Below, in pieces: positions 1 through 6,786 of a stretch of DNA of 24,191 nt. A model generated the notes under the pieces. It ran no database searches. It saw only the letters and a list, made by a program, of their open reading frames with translations, and was not told the DNA's origin. Where the stretch lies: contig JAAYTY010000228.1 in NCBI GenBank assembly GCA_012523605.1, forward strand, positions 1-24,191, read 5' to 3'. The translations under genes and the position numbers were made by a program. Every line of letters begins with the position of its first letter. Within the stretch, counting starts at the first letter, position 1. The stretch is from Candidatus Fermentibacterota bacterium (GTDB lineage: Bacteria; Fermentibacterota; Fermentibacteria; Fermentibacterales; Fermentibacteraceae).

Positions 1-2
1 CC

Positions 3-500
3 GCATCCGAGCCTGCGAATACGGATCTCACGGTGGAACTGCGTGCCGGCAACAGTCCCGGGGCGATGGGGTCATGGATGACGATAGACGGTTCCGGCGA
101 CGAGATTCCGTCGGGATTCGACGGGATGCGCTACCTTCAGTACAGGATCACGATGACCTCGGATGACGGCAGCGCAAGTCCAATTCTTGAGGACATCGCC
201 GTCAACTGGAACAGCGTGGGGACGGAAGGGGACATTGCGGGCATTCCGGCATATCGGCTCTTCGGTGCGTGTCCGAATCCCGCGCACGGCTTCGTGCAGA
301 TAGGCTACTCGGTTCCTGAAGCGACGGGCGTGGAGCTGACGGTGTACGATCTTGCGGGCAGGAGCGTTGCCGCGGCGGGTATCGACTGCGCGGAGGGCCA
401 GCACACATACGCTCTGGACGGGCTTGCGGCCGGGGTGTACGTGGTGCGCATGCGGGCCGGGGAGTTCGAGGCTACGGAGCGCTTCGTGGTCCTGGAGTAG
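3..500 (+). CDS. 3' end of a secreted protein with T9SS-type C-terminal sorting domain (partial)
   Basis: The reading frame is open to the left edge, so the start lies outside the window; a GTG at 33 is in frame but probably internal. About 165 residues are visible. The first part reads like the beta-rich segment that often precedes a sorting domain (YLQYRITMTSDDGS, then EDIAVNW). The last ~85 residues match the Por/T9SS type A sorting pattern: CPNPAHG, a GYSVPEATGVELTVYDLAGR strand pair, then GLAAGVYVVRM and a final RFVVLE. In Bacteroidetes and other FCB lineages this domain directs export across the outer membrane and is then cleaved. The function of the missing N-terminal part is unknown. 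A FlgD-like Ig fold without T9SS use is an alternative. Downstream it faces the 3' end of aspS across 111 nt in which no convincing terminator is visible. Confidence 0.85.
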   Translation, partial: ASEPANTDLTVELRAGNSPGAMGSWMTIDGSGDEIPSGFDGMRYLQYRITMTSDDGSASPILEDIAVNWNSVGTEGDIAGIPAYRLFGACPNPAHGFVQIGYSVPEATGVELTVYDLAGRSVAAAGIDCAEGQHTYALDGLAAGVYVVRMRAGEFEATERFVVLE

Positions 501-611
501 GCCGGTCGGGTTCGGATGGCCTCGACAACGGGTTGGTGTGAAAGAATCAGACCCCCGCCTGCGGAGGTGACGCTGCGCGTCCCATGCCGCTGTTTCCGGT
601 GAATCGCTCCC

Positions 612-1958
612 CTACGGGGTCAGCCGCTTCGCGTCGCGGGGGAACATGGTGGCGAGCCGTACGTTCTCGATGTCGAGGATCCTCGCGGTCAGGCGCTCCA
701 GGCCTATCGCCAGGCCTCCGTGGGGGGGCAGGCCGGCCCTGTGGGCCATCAGGTAGCTCTCGAAGGACGCCGGGTCCAGGCCGAAGGCCCTCATCTTCTC
801 CACCTGGGCCTCGTACTCGTTGATCCTCTGGCTTCCGGTCGTCACCTCGAGGCCGCGGAAGAGGAGGTCGAAGCTCCTGGTCTTCCCCGGGGCGGCCGGG
901 TCGTCCATCGTGTAGAACGGCCTCTTGGAGGTCGGGAAGTGGGTGACGAATACGAAATCGCTGCCCCACAGCTCCGCCGAGTGACGGCACACCAGCCGCT
1001 CCTCTTCCGGTTCCAGATCGGGCTCGCCGGTGAAGTCGCGTCCGGAGGCCGAGCTGGCGATCTCGTGCGCCTCGTCCAGGGTGACTGAGGGGATGGAGTC
1101 CGGCGGTGGAGGGAGCTTCGCTCCCAGCAGATCGAGTTCGTAGCCTCTCTTAGCTGACAGGGTCTCGATGACTTGGCGGAGGAGGTGGATCTCCATCGCC
1201 ATCACGTCCTCGTGGCTTTCTATGAAGCCCATCTCGAAATCCAGCGATGTGTACTCGTTGATGTGCCTCGACGTCTGGTGGGGCTCCGCGCGGAACACCG
1301 GGCCGACCTCGAAGACCCTCTCGTAGAACGCCACCGCCATCTGCTTGTAGAACTGAGGCGACTGAGCCAGGAAAGCCTCCCTGTCGAAGTATTGCACTTT
1401 GAAGATGTTCGCCCCGCCCTCCGCGCCGGCGAAGCAGATCTTCGGAGTGTGTATCTCCGTGAATCCCCTGGAAGAGAGGAAATCGCGGAACCCGCCGGCT
1501 ATCGCCTCGGCAATCCGGAGCCTGGCCCTCTCCACCGGGTGCCTGAGGCTCAGCGGCCGGAGGTCGAGGTTGGTGTCGGTGTGGAGGTCGAGGATCTTCT
1601 TCGTGAGGTCCACCTGCACCGGCTCGGTCGGGGTGCAGAGGAACTCGACCGACTCGACCTTCAGCTCGCGGTCCCTCGGGTTTATCGAGACGTCCTTGAT
1701 GACCGCGGGAGCCAGCGTGCCCTCCAGCGCCACCGCCTGCTCCTCGCGGAGCTTCTCGAGGGCCTCCGGCGTCCTGCCGGATTCGAGTACGCACTGCACG
1801 AGGCCGTCGTGCCTCCGCAGGACCACGAACGCGCCCCAGCCGAGGCGCCTTATGCGCTGGACCATCCCGTGCAGTCTGACCCTGGAGCCCTCCGGCATGG
1901 CCGAGAGCTCCGCTGCGCCGACCAGCGGCATGACGCCGTTCGGCTCCAGAAGCCTCAT
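612..1958 (-). CDS. aspS: Aspartate--tRNA ligase, archaeal/short type (Asp or Asp/Asn specific)
   Basis: Class II synthetase that charges tRNA(Asp) with aspartate in the cytoplasm. The 448-aa product has an N-terminal OB-fold anticodon-binding domain (about residues 25-110). The catalytic core shows motif 1 near EIHTPKI (~168), QSPQFYKQ (~199), motif 2 FRAEPHQTSRH (222-232), SFDLLFRGLEVTTGSQRINE, and motif 3 GGLAIGLERL (414-423), ending FPRDAKRLTP. It is far shorter than the ~590-aa bacterial form and lacks the GAD insertion, so it belongs to the archaeal-type lineage also found in some bacteria. The ATG at 1958 was chosen because TAATG overlaps the upstream stop by one base and GGAGGAG lies just before it; a longer frame to 1994 would run into the upstream gene. 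The residue corresponding to archaeal Trp26 appears to be Gln34, which may indicate non-discriminating activity; this rests on a by-eye alignment. Likely co-transcribed with lat and the aldolase. Confidence 0.95.
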   Translation of the reverse strand: MRLLEPNGVMPLVGAAELSAMPEGSRVRLHGMVQRIRRLGWGAFVVLRRHDGLVQCVLESGRTPEALEKLREEQAVALEGTLAPAVIKDVSINPRDRELKVESVEFLCTPTEPVQVDLTKKILDLHTDTNLDLRPLSLRHPVERARLRIAEAIAGGFRDFLSSRGFTEIHTPKICFAGAEGGANIFKVQYFDREAFLAQSPQFYKQMAVAFYERVFEVGPVFRAEPHQTSRHINEYTSLDFEMGFIESHEDVMAMEIHLLRQVIETLSAKRGYELDLLGAKLPPPPDSIPSVTLDEAHEIASSASGRDFTGEPDLEPEEERLVCRHSAELWGSDFVFVTHFPTSKRPFYTMDDPAAPGKTRSFDLLFRGLEVTTGSQRINEYEAQVEKMRAFGLDPASFESYLMAHRAGLPPHGGLAIGLERLTARILDIENVRLATMFPRDAKRLTP

Positions 1959-2677
1959 TACTCCTCCGATCCTCCTCCGGCGGTGATCCGCCACTGCGAC
2001 CCGGTCCCGAAGGCGCCCGTTCTCAACAGAACGATCGATGCGGCCTTCTCCGCGATCTCGATCCAGTCGCGCGCCCTTTCGAGATCGGCGCCAAGGGACA
2101 CCACTCCGTGGCCGCGCCAGACTACGCAGTCCGCATGCTCGAGCATCTCCGCAGTGGCCCTGCCCAGCTCCGCGGAACCCGGCGGCAGGTAGTCGAGGAA
2201 CCTCATGCCGCCCCGCATGAGAAGCCGCACCTCAGGATGCGCCGAAAGGACCAGCTCGTCGAGATCCCCGCTCGAGAGAGGCGCCTGGGAAAGAGCCGTG
2301 ACGCAGGCCGGGTGGGCGTGCACGAGTGCGGAGGACGGCATTCCGAGCCCCAGCGCAGTACGGTGCGCCATCAGGTGCGAAACCAGCTCGCTCGTAGGAA
2401 GGGGTGCCTCCGGGCCCTCCCAGCACCTCCCCCCGTCGCAAAGCCTTATGAAAACGATGTCCCGGCGCCAGGTGGAGCCGAGATCCCTGAACCTGCTGCC
2501 CGTGGCGGTGACGGCCAGACAGCGGCCGTCGAGCTCCGGGACGGGTTCCGGAAGTGCATCCGTACGCGCCGCCGCAGGTCGCGGCCATGGCGTTCCCGCG
2601 GGAAGGCACAGAGAGATGTTCCCGCCCGTGGCCTCGGCCCAGCCGCGAGAGGCAAGTCCGGTCGCGAGATCCGCCAT
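1958..2677 (-). CDS. Class II (zinc) aldolase, RhaD-like
   Basis: Resembles rhamnulose-1-phosphate aldolase and other class II aldolase/AraD-family enzymes, which cleave ketose phosphates to dihydroxyacetone phosphate plus an aldehyde using zinc. Visible motifs are TGGNISL (17-23, phosphate-binding loop), TSELVSH with the presumed catalytic Glu97, LVHAHP with zinc ligands His120 and His122, and WRGHGVV with His190. All the expected active-site residues are therefore present. At 239 aa it is shorter than E. coli RhaD (274 aa). The start is uncertain: the ATG at 2677 lacks a well-spaced ribosome-binding site, and a TTG at 2731 would add 18 residues. It lies between lat and aspS and overlaps aspS by one base (TAATG). 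No rhamnose kinase or isomerase is nearby, so the substrate is unknown; a methylthioribulose-phosphate dehydratase-like role is less likely. Confidence 0.82.
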   Translation of the reverse strand: MADLATGLASRGWAEATGGNISLCLPAGTPWPRPAAARTDALPEPVPELDGRCLAVTATGSRFRDLGSTWRRDIVFIRLCDGGRCWEGPEAPLPTSELVSHLMAHRTALGLGMPSSALVHAHPACVTALSQAPLSSGDLDELVLSAHPEVRLLMRGGMRFLDYLPPGSAELGRATAEMLEHADCVVWRGHGVVSLGADLERARDWIEIAEKAASIVLLRTGAFGTGSQWRITAGGGSEE

Positions 2678-2787
2678 GCCGAGGGCGATGCCGCCGCACG
2701 GCCCACCTCCGAGTTCGAGACTGCGGCTCAAGCTGAGGGGTTCCCCGGCTTCGCGACGCCCGCGCGAGAATGCCCCGGCATCCCCGG

Positions 2788-4104
2788 TCAGAGGATTTCG
2801 GCCAGCGCCCTGCCGATGATGTCCAGCGCCTCTTCGATCTCGGCGGAGGTGATGTTCAGGGGCGGCCTGAATCGGATGCTGCTGCAGCCGCAGGGCAGGA
2901 TTATCGCCCCGTGCCTGTAGATGGCGCCGATGACCCTGTCGCGGGTGGCGCCGTCGGGGAGGTCCATCGCGCACATGAGACCGCGGCCCCTGAGGTTCGT
3001 GATCAGGGGATGCCTCTCGGCCAGCGGCCGGAGGCCCGCCATGAGCTGATCCCCGCGGGCCCTGACATTGGAGAGGATGTCCTCCTCCCTCATTATCTCG
3101 AGGTAGCGGGTGGACCTGACCATGTCCGTGAGATTGCCGCCCCAGGTGGAGTTGAGCCTGCTGGACTCGTGGAAGACGTTGTCGGGAACCTCGTCTATCC
3201 TCCTGCTGCATGCCATGCCGCACACCTGGCTCTTCTTCCCGAAGGCGAAGATGTCCGGCGCGACACCAATCGACTGCCATGCCCACCAGCTCCCCGTCAG
3301 CCCCATGCCCGACTGCACCTCGTCATAGATGAGCATGAAGTCGTGCCTGTCGGCCCTGTCGCGCAGCTCGCCGAGGAACTCCGCCCTGAAGTGGCGGTCG
3401 CCGCCCTCGGCCTGTATGGGCTCCACGATGAGGCAGGCGATGTCATGGCCGTGGACGGCGATGGCCTCGTCTATCTCCTCGAGAGCCTTCTTCTCGTCCC
3501 TGACGTTTTCCTCGAGGTGTTCCTCGAGGGGGAACCGGGCGGCGGGCGAAGACACCCTGGGCCAGTCGAACTTCGGGAAGTAGAGGTACTTCCTGGGGTC
3601 GGCCGTGTTGGTGAGGGAGAGGGTGTAGCCGGTGCGCCCGTGGAAGGCGTGGCGGAAATGGATCACACGCGAGCCAGTGACGCCCCGCCCTGCCGCGATG
3701 TTCTTCCTCACTTTCCAGTCGAAGGCCGCCTTGAGGGCGTTCTCGACGCCCAGCGCTCCTCCGTCTACGAAGAAGAGGTGGGGATGACTCTCGGGAATGA
3801 CCGTCTCGACGAATGTCTCCACGAACTGGGCCATCTCGACGGTGTAGAAGTCGGAGTTGGAGGGCTTGTTGACCGCCACCTCGGCGAGATGCCTCATGAA
3901 CTCCGGCTCCATGAGCTTCGGATGGTTCATCCCGAGGGGGGCCGAGGCGAAGAAGCTGAAGAGGTCGAGGAAGTCCCGCCCCTCCCTCGAGTCGTGGATA
4001 CGGCTCCCACTGCTCTTCCTGAGGTCGAGCACGAGGTCGAATCCGTCGGCGAGGATGTGCTTCGACAGGGTCGAGTGGACTTCGCCGGGCGGTATCTGTC
4101 TCAT
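2788..4104 (-). CDS. lat: L-lysine 6-transaminase (lysine epsilon-aminotransferase)
   Basis: PLP-dependent class III aminotransferase of the LAT family. It moves the epsilon-amino group of lysine to 2-oxoglutarate, giving 2-aminoadipate 6-semialdehyde (which cyclises to piperideine-6-carboxylate) and glutamate. The 438-aa product has the usual length. Family signatures include LFSFFASAPLGMNHP (48-62), NKPSNSDFYT, FVDGGALGVENALKAAFDW (112-130), HAFHGRTGYTLSLTNT, IVEPIQAEGGD (226-236), YDEVQSG with PLP-ring Asp261, and FAFGKKSQVCG, where Lys290 or Lys291 forms the Schiff base. The ATG at 4104 has an AAAAGGA-like site about nine bases upstream. It heads the minus-strand set with the aldolase and aspS, 110 nt before the aldolase ATG. 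No aminoadipate semialdehyde dehydrogenase is visible, so the rest of the lysine route is not encoded nearby. Identification is strong; whether the role is catabolic or biosynthetic is not decided. Confidence 0.93.
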   Translation of the reverse strand: MRQIPPGEVHSTLSKHILADGFDLVLDLRKSSGSRIHDSREGRDFLDLFSFFASAPLGMNHPKLMEPEFMRHLAEVAVNKPSNSDFYTVEMAQFVETFVETVIPESHPHLFFVDGGALGVENALKAAFDWKVRKNIAAGRGVTGSRVIHFRHAFHGRTGYTLSLTNTADPRKYLYFPKFDWPRVSSPAARFPLEEHLEENVRDEKKALEEIDEAIAVHGHDIACLIVEPIQAEGGDRHFRAEFLGELRDRADRHDFMLIYDEVQSGMGLTGSWWAWQSIGVAPDIFAFGKKSQVCGMACSRRIDEVPDNVFHESSRLNSTWGGNLTDMVRSTRYLEIMREEDILSNVRARGDQLMAGLRPLAERHPLITNLRGRGLMCAMDLPDGATRDRVIGAIYRHGAIILPCGCSSIRFRPPLNITSAEIEEALDIIGRALAEIL

Positions 4105-4132
4105 TCTGCACCGTCCTTTTTTCCGTTTAGCG

Positions 4133-4160
4133 ATTATTCATCATGTATAACAACTGCCAA
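4133..4160 (-). promoter_or_regulatory. Putative sigma-70-type promoter for lat
   Basis: On the minus strand TTGGCA (4160-4155) and AATAAT (4138-4133) are separated by 16 nt, about 29 nt before the lat ATG. The local AT content is well above the surrounding coding DNA. The match is by eye only, and the -10 consensus of this lineage is unknown. Confidence 0.4.
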
Positions 4161-4230
4161 AAACGTAGATACACACGATCGCTGCGAGGACAGCCTTGAA
4201 ATCTCTCGGAGCGGACCGCTTGTGTCAATC

Positions 4231-4252
4231 GCGGTTGCCCCGCGCGAACCGC
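4231..4252. repeat. Inverted repeat in the lat/ptb divergent gap (possible operator)
   Basis: GCGGTT (4231-4236) and AACCGC (4247-4252) are perfect 6-base inverted arms around a 10-nt centre, overlapping the proposed -35 of the ptb promoter. A second short palindrome, AGCGGACCGCT, lies at 4210-4220. A regulator-binding site or a leader hairpin would fit; chance is possible in DNA this GC-rich. Confidence 0.3.
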
Positions 4253-4264
4253 CCCGGATATATT
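4235..4264 (+). promoter_or_regulatory. Putative promoter for the ptb-rib operon
   Basis: TTGCCC (4235-4240), an 18-nt spacer and TATATT (4259-4264) lie 63 nt before the ptb ATG. This is the only clear AT-rich -10-like hexamer just upstream of the ten-gene run. Support is consensus similarity only. Confidence 0.35.
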
Positions 4265-4327
4265 GAATCGAATTGGAATCCATCTGGCTGACATCGCTTT
4301 GGATACAGCGGGAAAGGCAGGATCGTG

Positions 4328-5263
4328 ATGGAAGCCGTCCGCAGTCTCGCCGAGCTCAAGAAAATGGCAAGAGATCTGCCGTCGCGCAGGGTCGCAGTGG
4401 TCAGGGCGGACGAGGTCGAGACCCTCGAAGCCGTTGGCGAGGCAGTGAAGTCGGAGATGATAGAAGCTATCCTCATCGGCCCTGTGAGGGAGATACGCGA
4501 ATGCTCGGCCCGTGCGGGCGTGGACATAGGCGGCATGGAGATCATCGAGGCCCCGGACGACCCTACGGCCGCGAGGATGGGAGTCGATCTTGTGCGGGAG
4601 GGCAGGGCCGACGCCCTCATGAAGGGCCTCGTGGCCACTAGCGAGTACCTGCACCCCATCGTGGACAGGGAGCACGGGATCAGGATCCCCGGGAGCCTTC
4701 TGAGCCATGTCGCCGTGTTCGAGGTCCCGACCTACCCGAAGCTCCTCATCGTCACGGATGCCGCAATGGTCATCGCCCCCGATTTCGATCAGAAGGTCGA
4801 GATGCTGAAGAACGCCGTGACGGTGGCCAGGGCGCTGGGCATAGAGAGGCCCAGATCCACTCTCGTGTGCGCCAAGGAGGTTCCCTACGACAAGATGCCC
4901 TGCACCCTCGAAGCGGCGAGGATGAAGGAGATGGGTCAGAAGGGCCTTCTGGGAGAGACGGTCTTCGACGGCCCTCTCGCGATGGATCTCGCCGTTTCGA
5001 AGGAGGCCGCGGCCATCAAGAAGGTGAAGAGCGAGGTCGCGGGCGACGCGGATATCATCCTCACTCCCGACATCGAGGCCGGCAACATACTCTACAAGAC
5101 CCTCATCTTCCTCGCCCGCGCCGAACTCGGCGCCGTGATCATGGGGGCGCAGTGCCCGGTGGTGCTCACCTCCAGAGCCGATTCCGCCGAGTCCAAGCTC
5201 TGCTCCCTCGCCCTGGCCGGAGTGGTCGCCGGGCACCTGGCGGCCGAGGGCGGGGTTCGATGA
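4328..5263 (+). CDS. ptb: Phosphate butyryltransferase / phosphotransacetylase-family acyltransferase
   Basis: Exchanges CoA for phosphate on a short-chain acyl group (butyryl-CoA + Pi to butyryl phosphate + CoA), the step before an acyl kinase makes ATP. The 311-aa product matches the Ptb branch along its length: LIGPVREI (49-56), LMKGLVATSEYL (97-108), DGPLAMD (214-220), EVAGDADI, PDIEAGNILYK (247-257), and GAQCPVVLTSRADS ending at 286, followed by ESKLCSLALA. The ATG at 4328 is preferred over the GTG at 4325 because AGGA at 4319-4322 is well spaced. It is probably the first gene of the long operon and overlaps rpiB by 4 nt (ATGA). No butyrate or acetate kinase is adjacent, so the partner must be elsewhere or the acyl substrate differs. 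The acyl specificity cannot be read from the sequence. Confidence 0.88.
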   Translation: MEAVRSLAELKKMARDLPSRRVAVVRADEVETLEAVGEAVKSEMIEAILIGPVREIRECSARAGVDIGGMEIIEAPDDPTAARMGVDLVREGRADALMKGLVATSEYLHPIVDREHGIRIPGSLLSHVAVFEVPTYPKLLIVTDAAMVIAPDFDQKVEMLKNAVTVARALGIERPRSTLVCAKEVPYDKMPCTLEAARMKEMGQKGLLGETVFDGPLAMDLAVSKEAAAIKKVKSEVAGDADIILTPDIEAGNILYKTLIFLARAELGAVIMGAQCPVVLTSRADSAESKLCSLALAGVVAGHLAAEGGVR

Positions 5264-5697
5264 GGATTGCGCTCGGCTCGGACCACGCCGGGTTCCCCCT
5301 GAAGTCCGACCTGGCCCGCAGGCTCGCCGGCCAGGGGCACGAGGTTCTCGACATGGGTTGCTTCGACGAGATGTCCGTGGACTATCCCGACCAGGCGGGC
5401 CCCGTCTGTGACGCCGTTCTGGACGGAAGGGCCGAGCGCGGAGTGCTCGTCTGCAACACCGGGATCGGGATGAGCATCGCCGCCAACAGGCGCCGCGGGA
5501 TCAGGGCCGCACTGTGCCTCTGCACGACCATGGCGGCCATGGCCAGAAGACACAACGACGCCAACGTGCTGGTGCTGGGCGCCGGGCTGACCGCGCCCTT
5601 CCTCGCGCACGAGATCCTGGAGGCGTTTCTAGCCGGAGCGTTCGAGGGCGGACGGCACGCCAGGCGGGTAGAGAAGCTGGACAGCCCGAACGGCTGA
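5260..5697 (+). CDS. rpiB: Ribose-5-phosphate isomerase B
   Basis: Interconverts ribose 5-phosphate and ribulose 5-phosphate in the pentose phosphate pathway. The 145-aa product has the normal RpiB length and residues: GSDHAG with Asp8-His9 (phosphate/ring opening), DYPD (41-44), LVCNTGIGMSIAANR with catalytic Cys65, RHNDANVLVLG with His98, and GRHARRV near 131-137. The usual CGTG is CNTG here, a mild change. The start is fixed by the ATGA overlap with ptb. Ribulose 5-phosphate is the substrate of the RibB domain encoded later in the same run, so the pairing may be functional, although RpiB is also a housekeeping enzyme. Related RpiB/LacAB isomerases act on other sugar phosphates, a lesser possibility. 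Confidence 0.95.
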   Translation: MRIALGSDHAGFPLKSDLARRLAGQGHEVLDMGCFDEMSVDYPDQAGPVCDAVLDGRAERGVLVCNTGIGMSIAANRRRGIRAALCLCTTMAAMARRHNDANVLVLGAGLTAPFLAHEILEAFLAGAFEGGRHARRVEKLDSPNG

Positions 5698-5715
5698 GCC
5701 GGGAGACCGCCTGCC

Positions 5716-6786
5716 ATGATGGACATCATCTGCGGCGCACGCCCGAATTTCATGAAGATCGCCCCGATTCTCGGCAGCCTTCCGGATGGGAGCCCGGTCA
5801 GGCTCATCCATACGGGCCAGCACTACGACCGCCGGATGTCGCAGGCGTTCTTCGACGACCTGGGACTCCCCGTGCCGGACCTCAACCTCGAGGTCGGCTC
5901 TGCCAGCGTGACGAAGCAGACGGCGATGGTGATGGAGCGCTACGAGGAGGTGCTCCACGGGCGGGAGACGCCCGAGGCCGCGGTCGTGGTCGGCGACGTA
6001 AACTCGACACTCGCCTGCTCGCTGGTCGCGGCGAGGTTCGGCATCCCCGTAGTGCATGTCGAGGCCGGGCTCCGGAGCTTCGACCGGACGATGCCTGAGG
6101 AGATCAACAGAGTGCTCACCGACCAGCTCTCGGACCTCCTTCTGATCACGAGCCCCGAGGCGCGCCGGAATCTGGTCGCGGAGGGCAGGCCCCCCGATGC
6201 GATCGTGATGGTCGGGAACCCCATGATAGACACCCTTCTGAGGCTTCTGCCGCGAGCGGTCGAGGAGCATCCCGCCCCGCGGGACCGGTACGGCCTGGTC
6301 ACACTGCACCGGCCATCGAACGTCGATGAGCCCGGCAGGCTCTCTGCGATACTCGCCGAGCTGGGCGCCCTCCACGGAACGAGGTTCCTGTTCCCCGTGC
6401 ATCCCCGCACGATGAAGGGGATCGAGGCATGGGGCCTGGCCTCCACGATCCCCCGCAACGTGGATCTCCTGGAGCCGATGGGCTACATGGAGTTCATCTC
6501 GCTGGAGAAGTCGGCCTCGGTGGTGATAACCGACTCCGGAGGCATCCAGGAGGAGACGACGGTGCTCGGCGTCCCATGCGTCACCGTAAGAAGCAACACC
6601 GAGAGACCGATCACACTTGCGGCAGGCACGAACGTCCTCTGTCCTGACCCTTCCGGTCTGGCGAAGGCCGTTGCGGAGAGAATGGCCGCACGGCCCGCCT
6701 CGCCTCCCTCGATACCTTTCTGGGACGGCTCGGCGGGTCCGCGCATAGCATCCGCGATAAGGAGCTTCCTCGAATGCAGGAGATGA
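5716..6786 (+). CDS. wecB: UDP-N-acetylglucosamine 2-epimerase (non-hydrolysing)
   Basis: Converts UDP-GlcNAc to UDP-ManNAc, a precursor of ManNAc or ManNAcA residues in surface polysaccharides. The 356-aa product matches the WecB/MnaA family: GARPNFMKIAPI (7-18), HTGQHYDRRMSQAFFDDL, VVVGDVNSTLA with Asp94, VHVEAGLRSFDRTMPEEINR with Glu116 and the 128/129 pair, TLHRPSNVD with His198, and SGGIQEETTVLGVPC followed by TERPIT. All catalytic positions are present. The start at 5716 follows GGGAGA by nine bases; an adjacent ATG at 5719 would remove one residue. It sits 18 nt after rpiB and overlaps the next gene by 13 nt. No UDP-ManNAc dehydrogenase (wecC) is adjacent, but the glycan genes further right may use its product. 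Confidence 0.95.
   Translation: MMDIICGARPNFMKIAPILGSLPDGSPVRLIHTGQHYDRRMSQAFFDDLGLPVPDLNLEVGSASVTKQTAMVMERYEEVLHGRETPEAAVVVGDVNSTLACSLVAARFGIPVVHVEAGLRSFDRTMPEEINRVLTDQLSDLLLITSPEARRNLVAEGRPPDAIVMVGNPMIDTLLRLLPRAVEEHPAPRDRYGLVTLHRPSNVDEPGRLSAILAELGALHGTRFLFPVHPRTMKGIEAWGLASTIPRNVDLLEPMGYMEFISLEKSASVVITDSGGIQEETTVLGVPCVTVRSNTERPITLAAGTNVLCPDPSGLAKAVAERMAARPASPPSIPFWDGSAGPRIASAIRSFLECRR

Noticed and set aside
501..611. Terminator between the T9SS-tail gene and aspS
   Set aside because: Only weak arms (GACGC-TGC-GCGTC at 569-581 and CCCC-TA-CGGGG-type pairing at the aspS stop) and no T tract on either strand.
2770..4266. Long plus-strand open frame antisense to lat
   Set aside because: It mirrors the lat codon pattern, has no recognisable domain, and lat is a clear family member. 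High GC makes such antisense frames common here.
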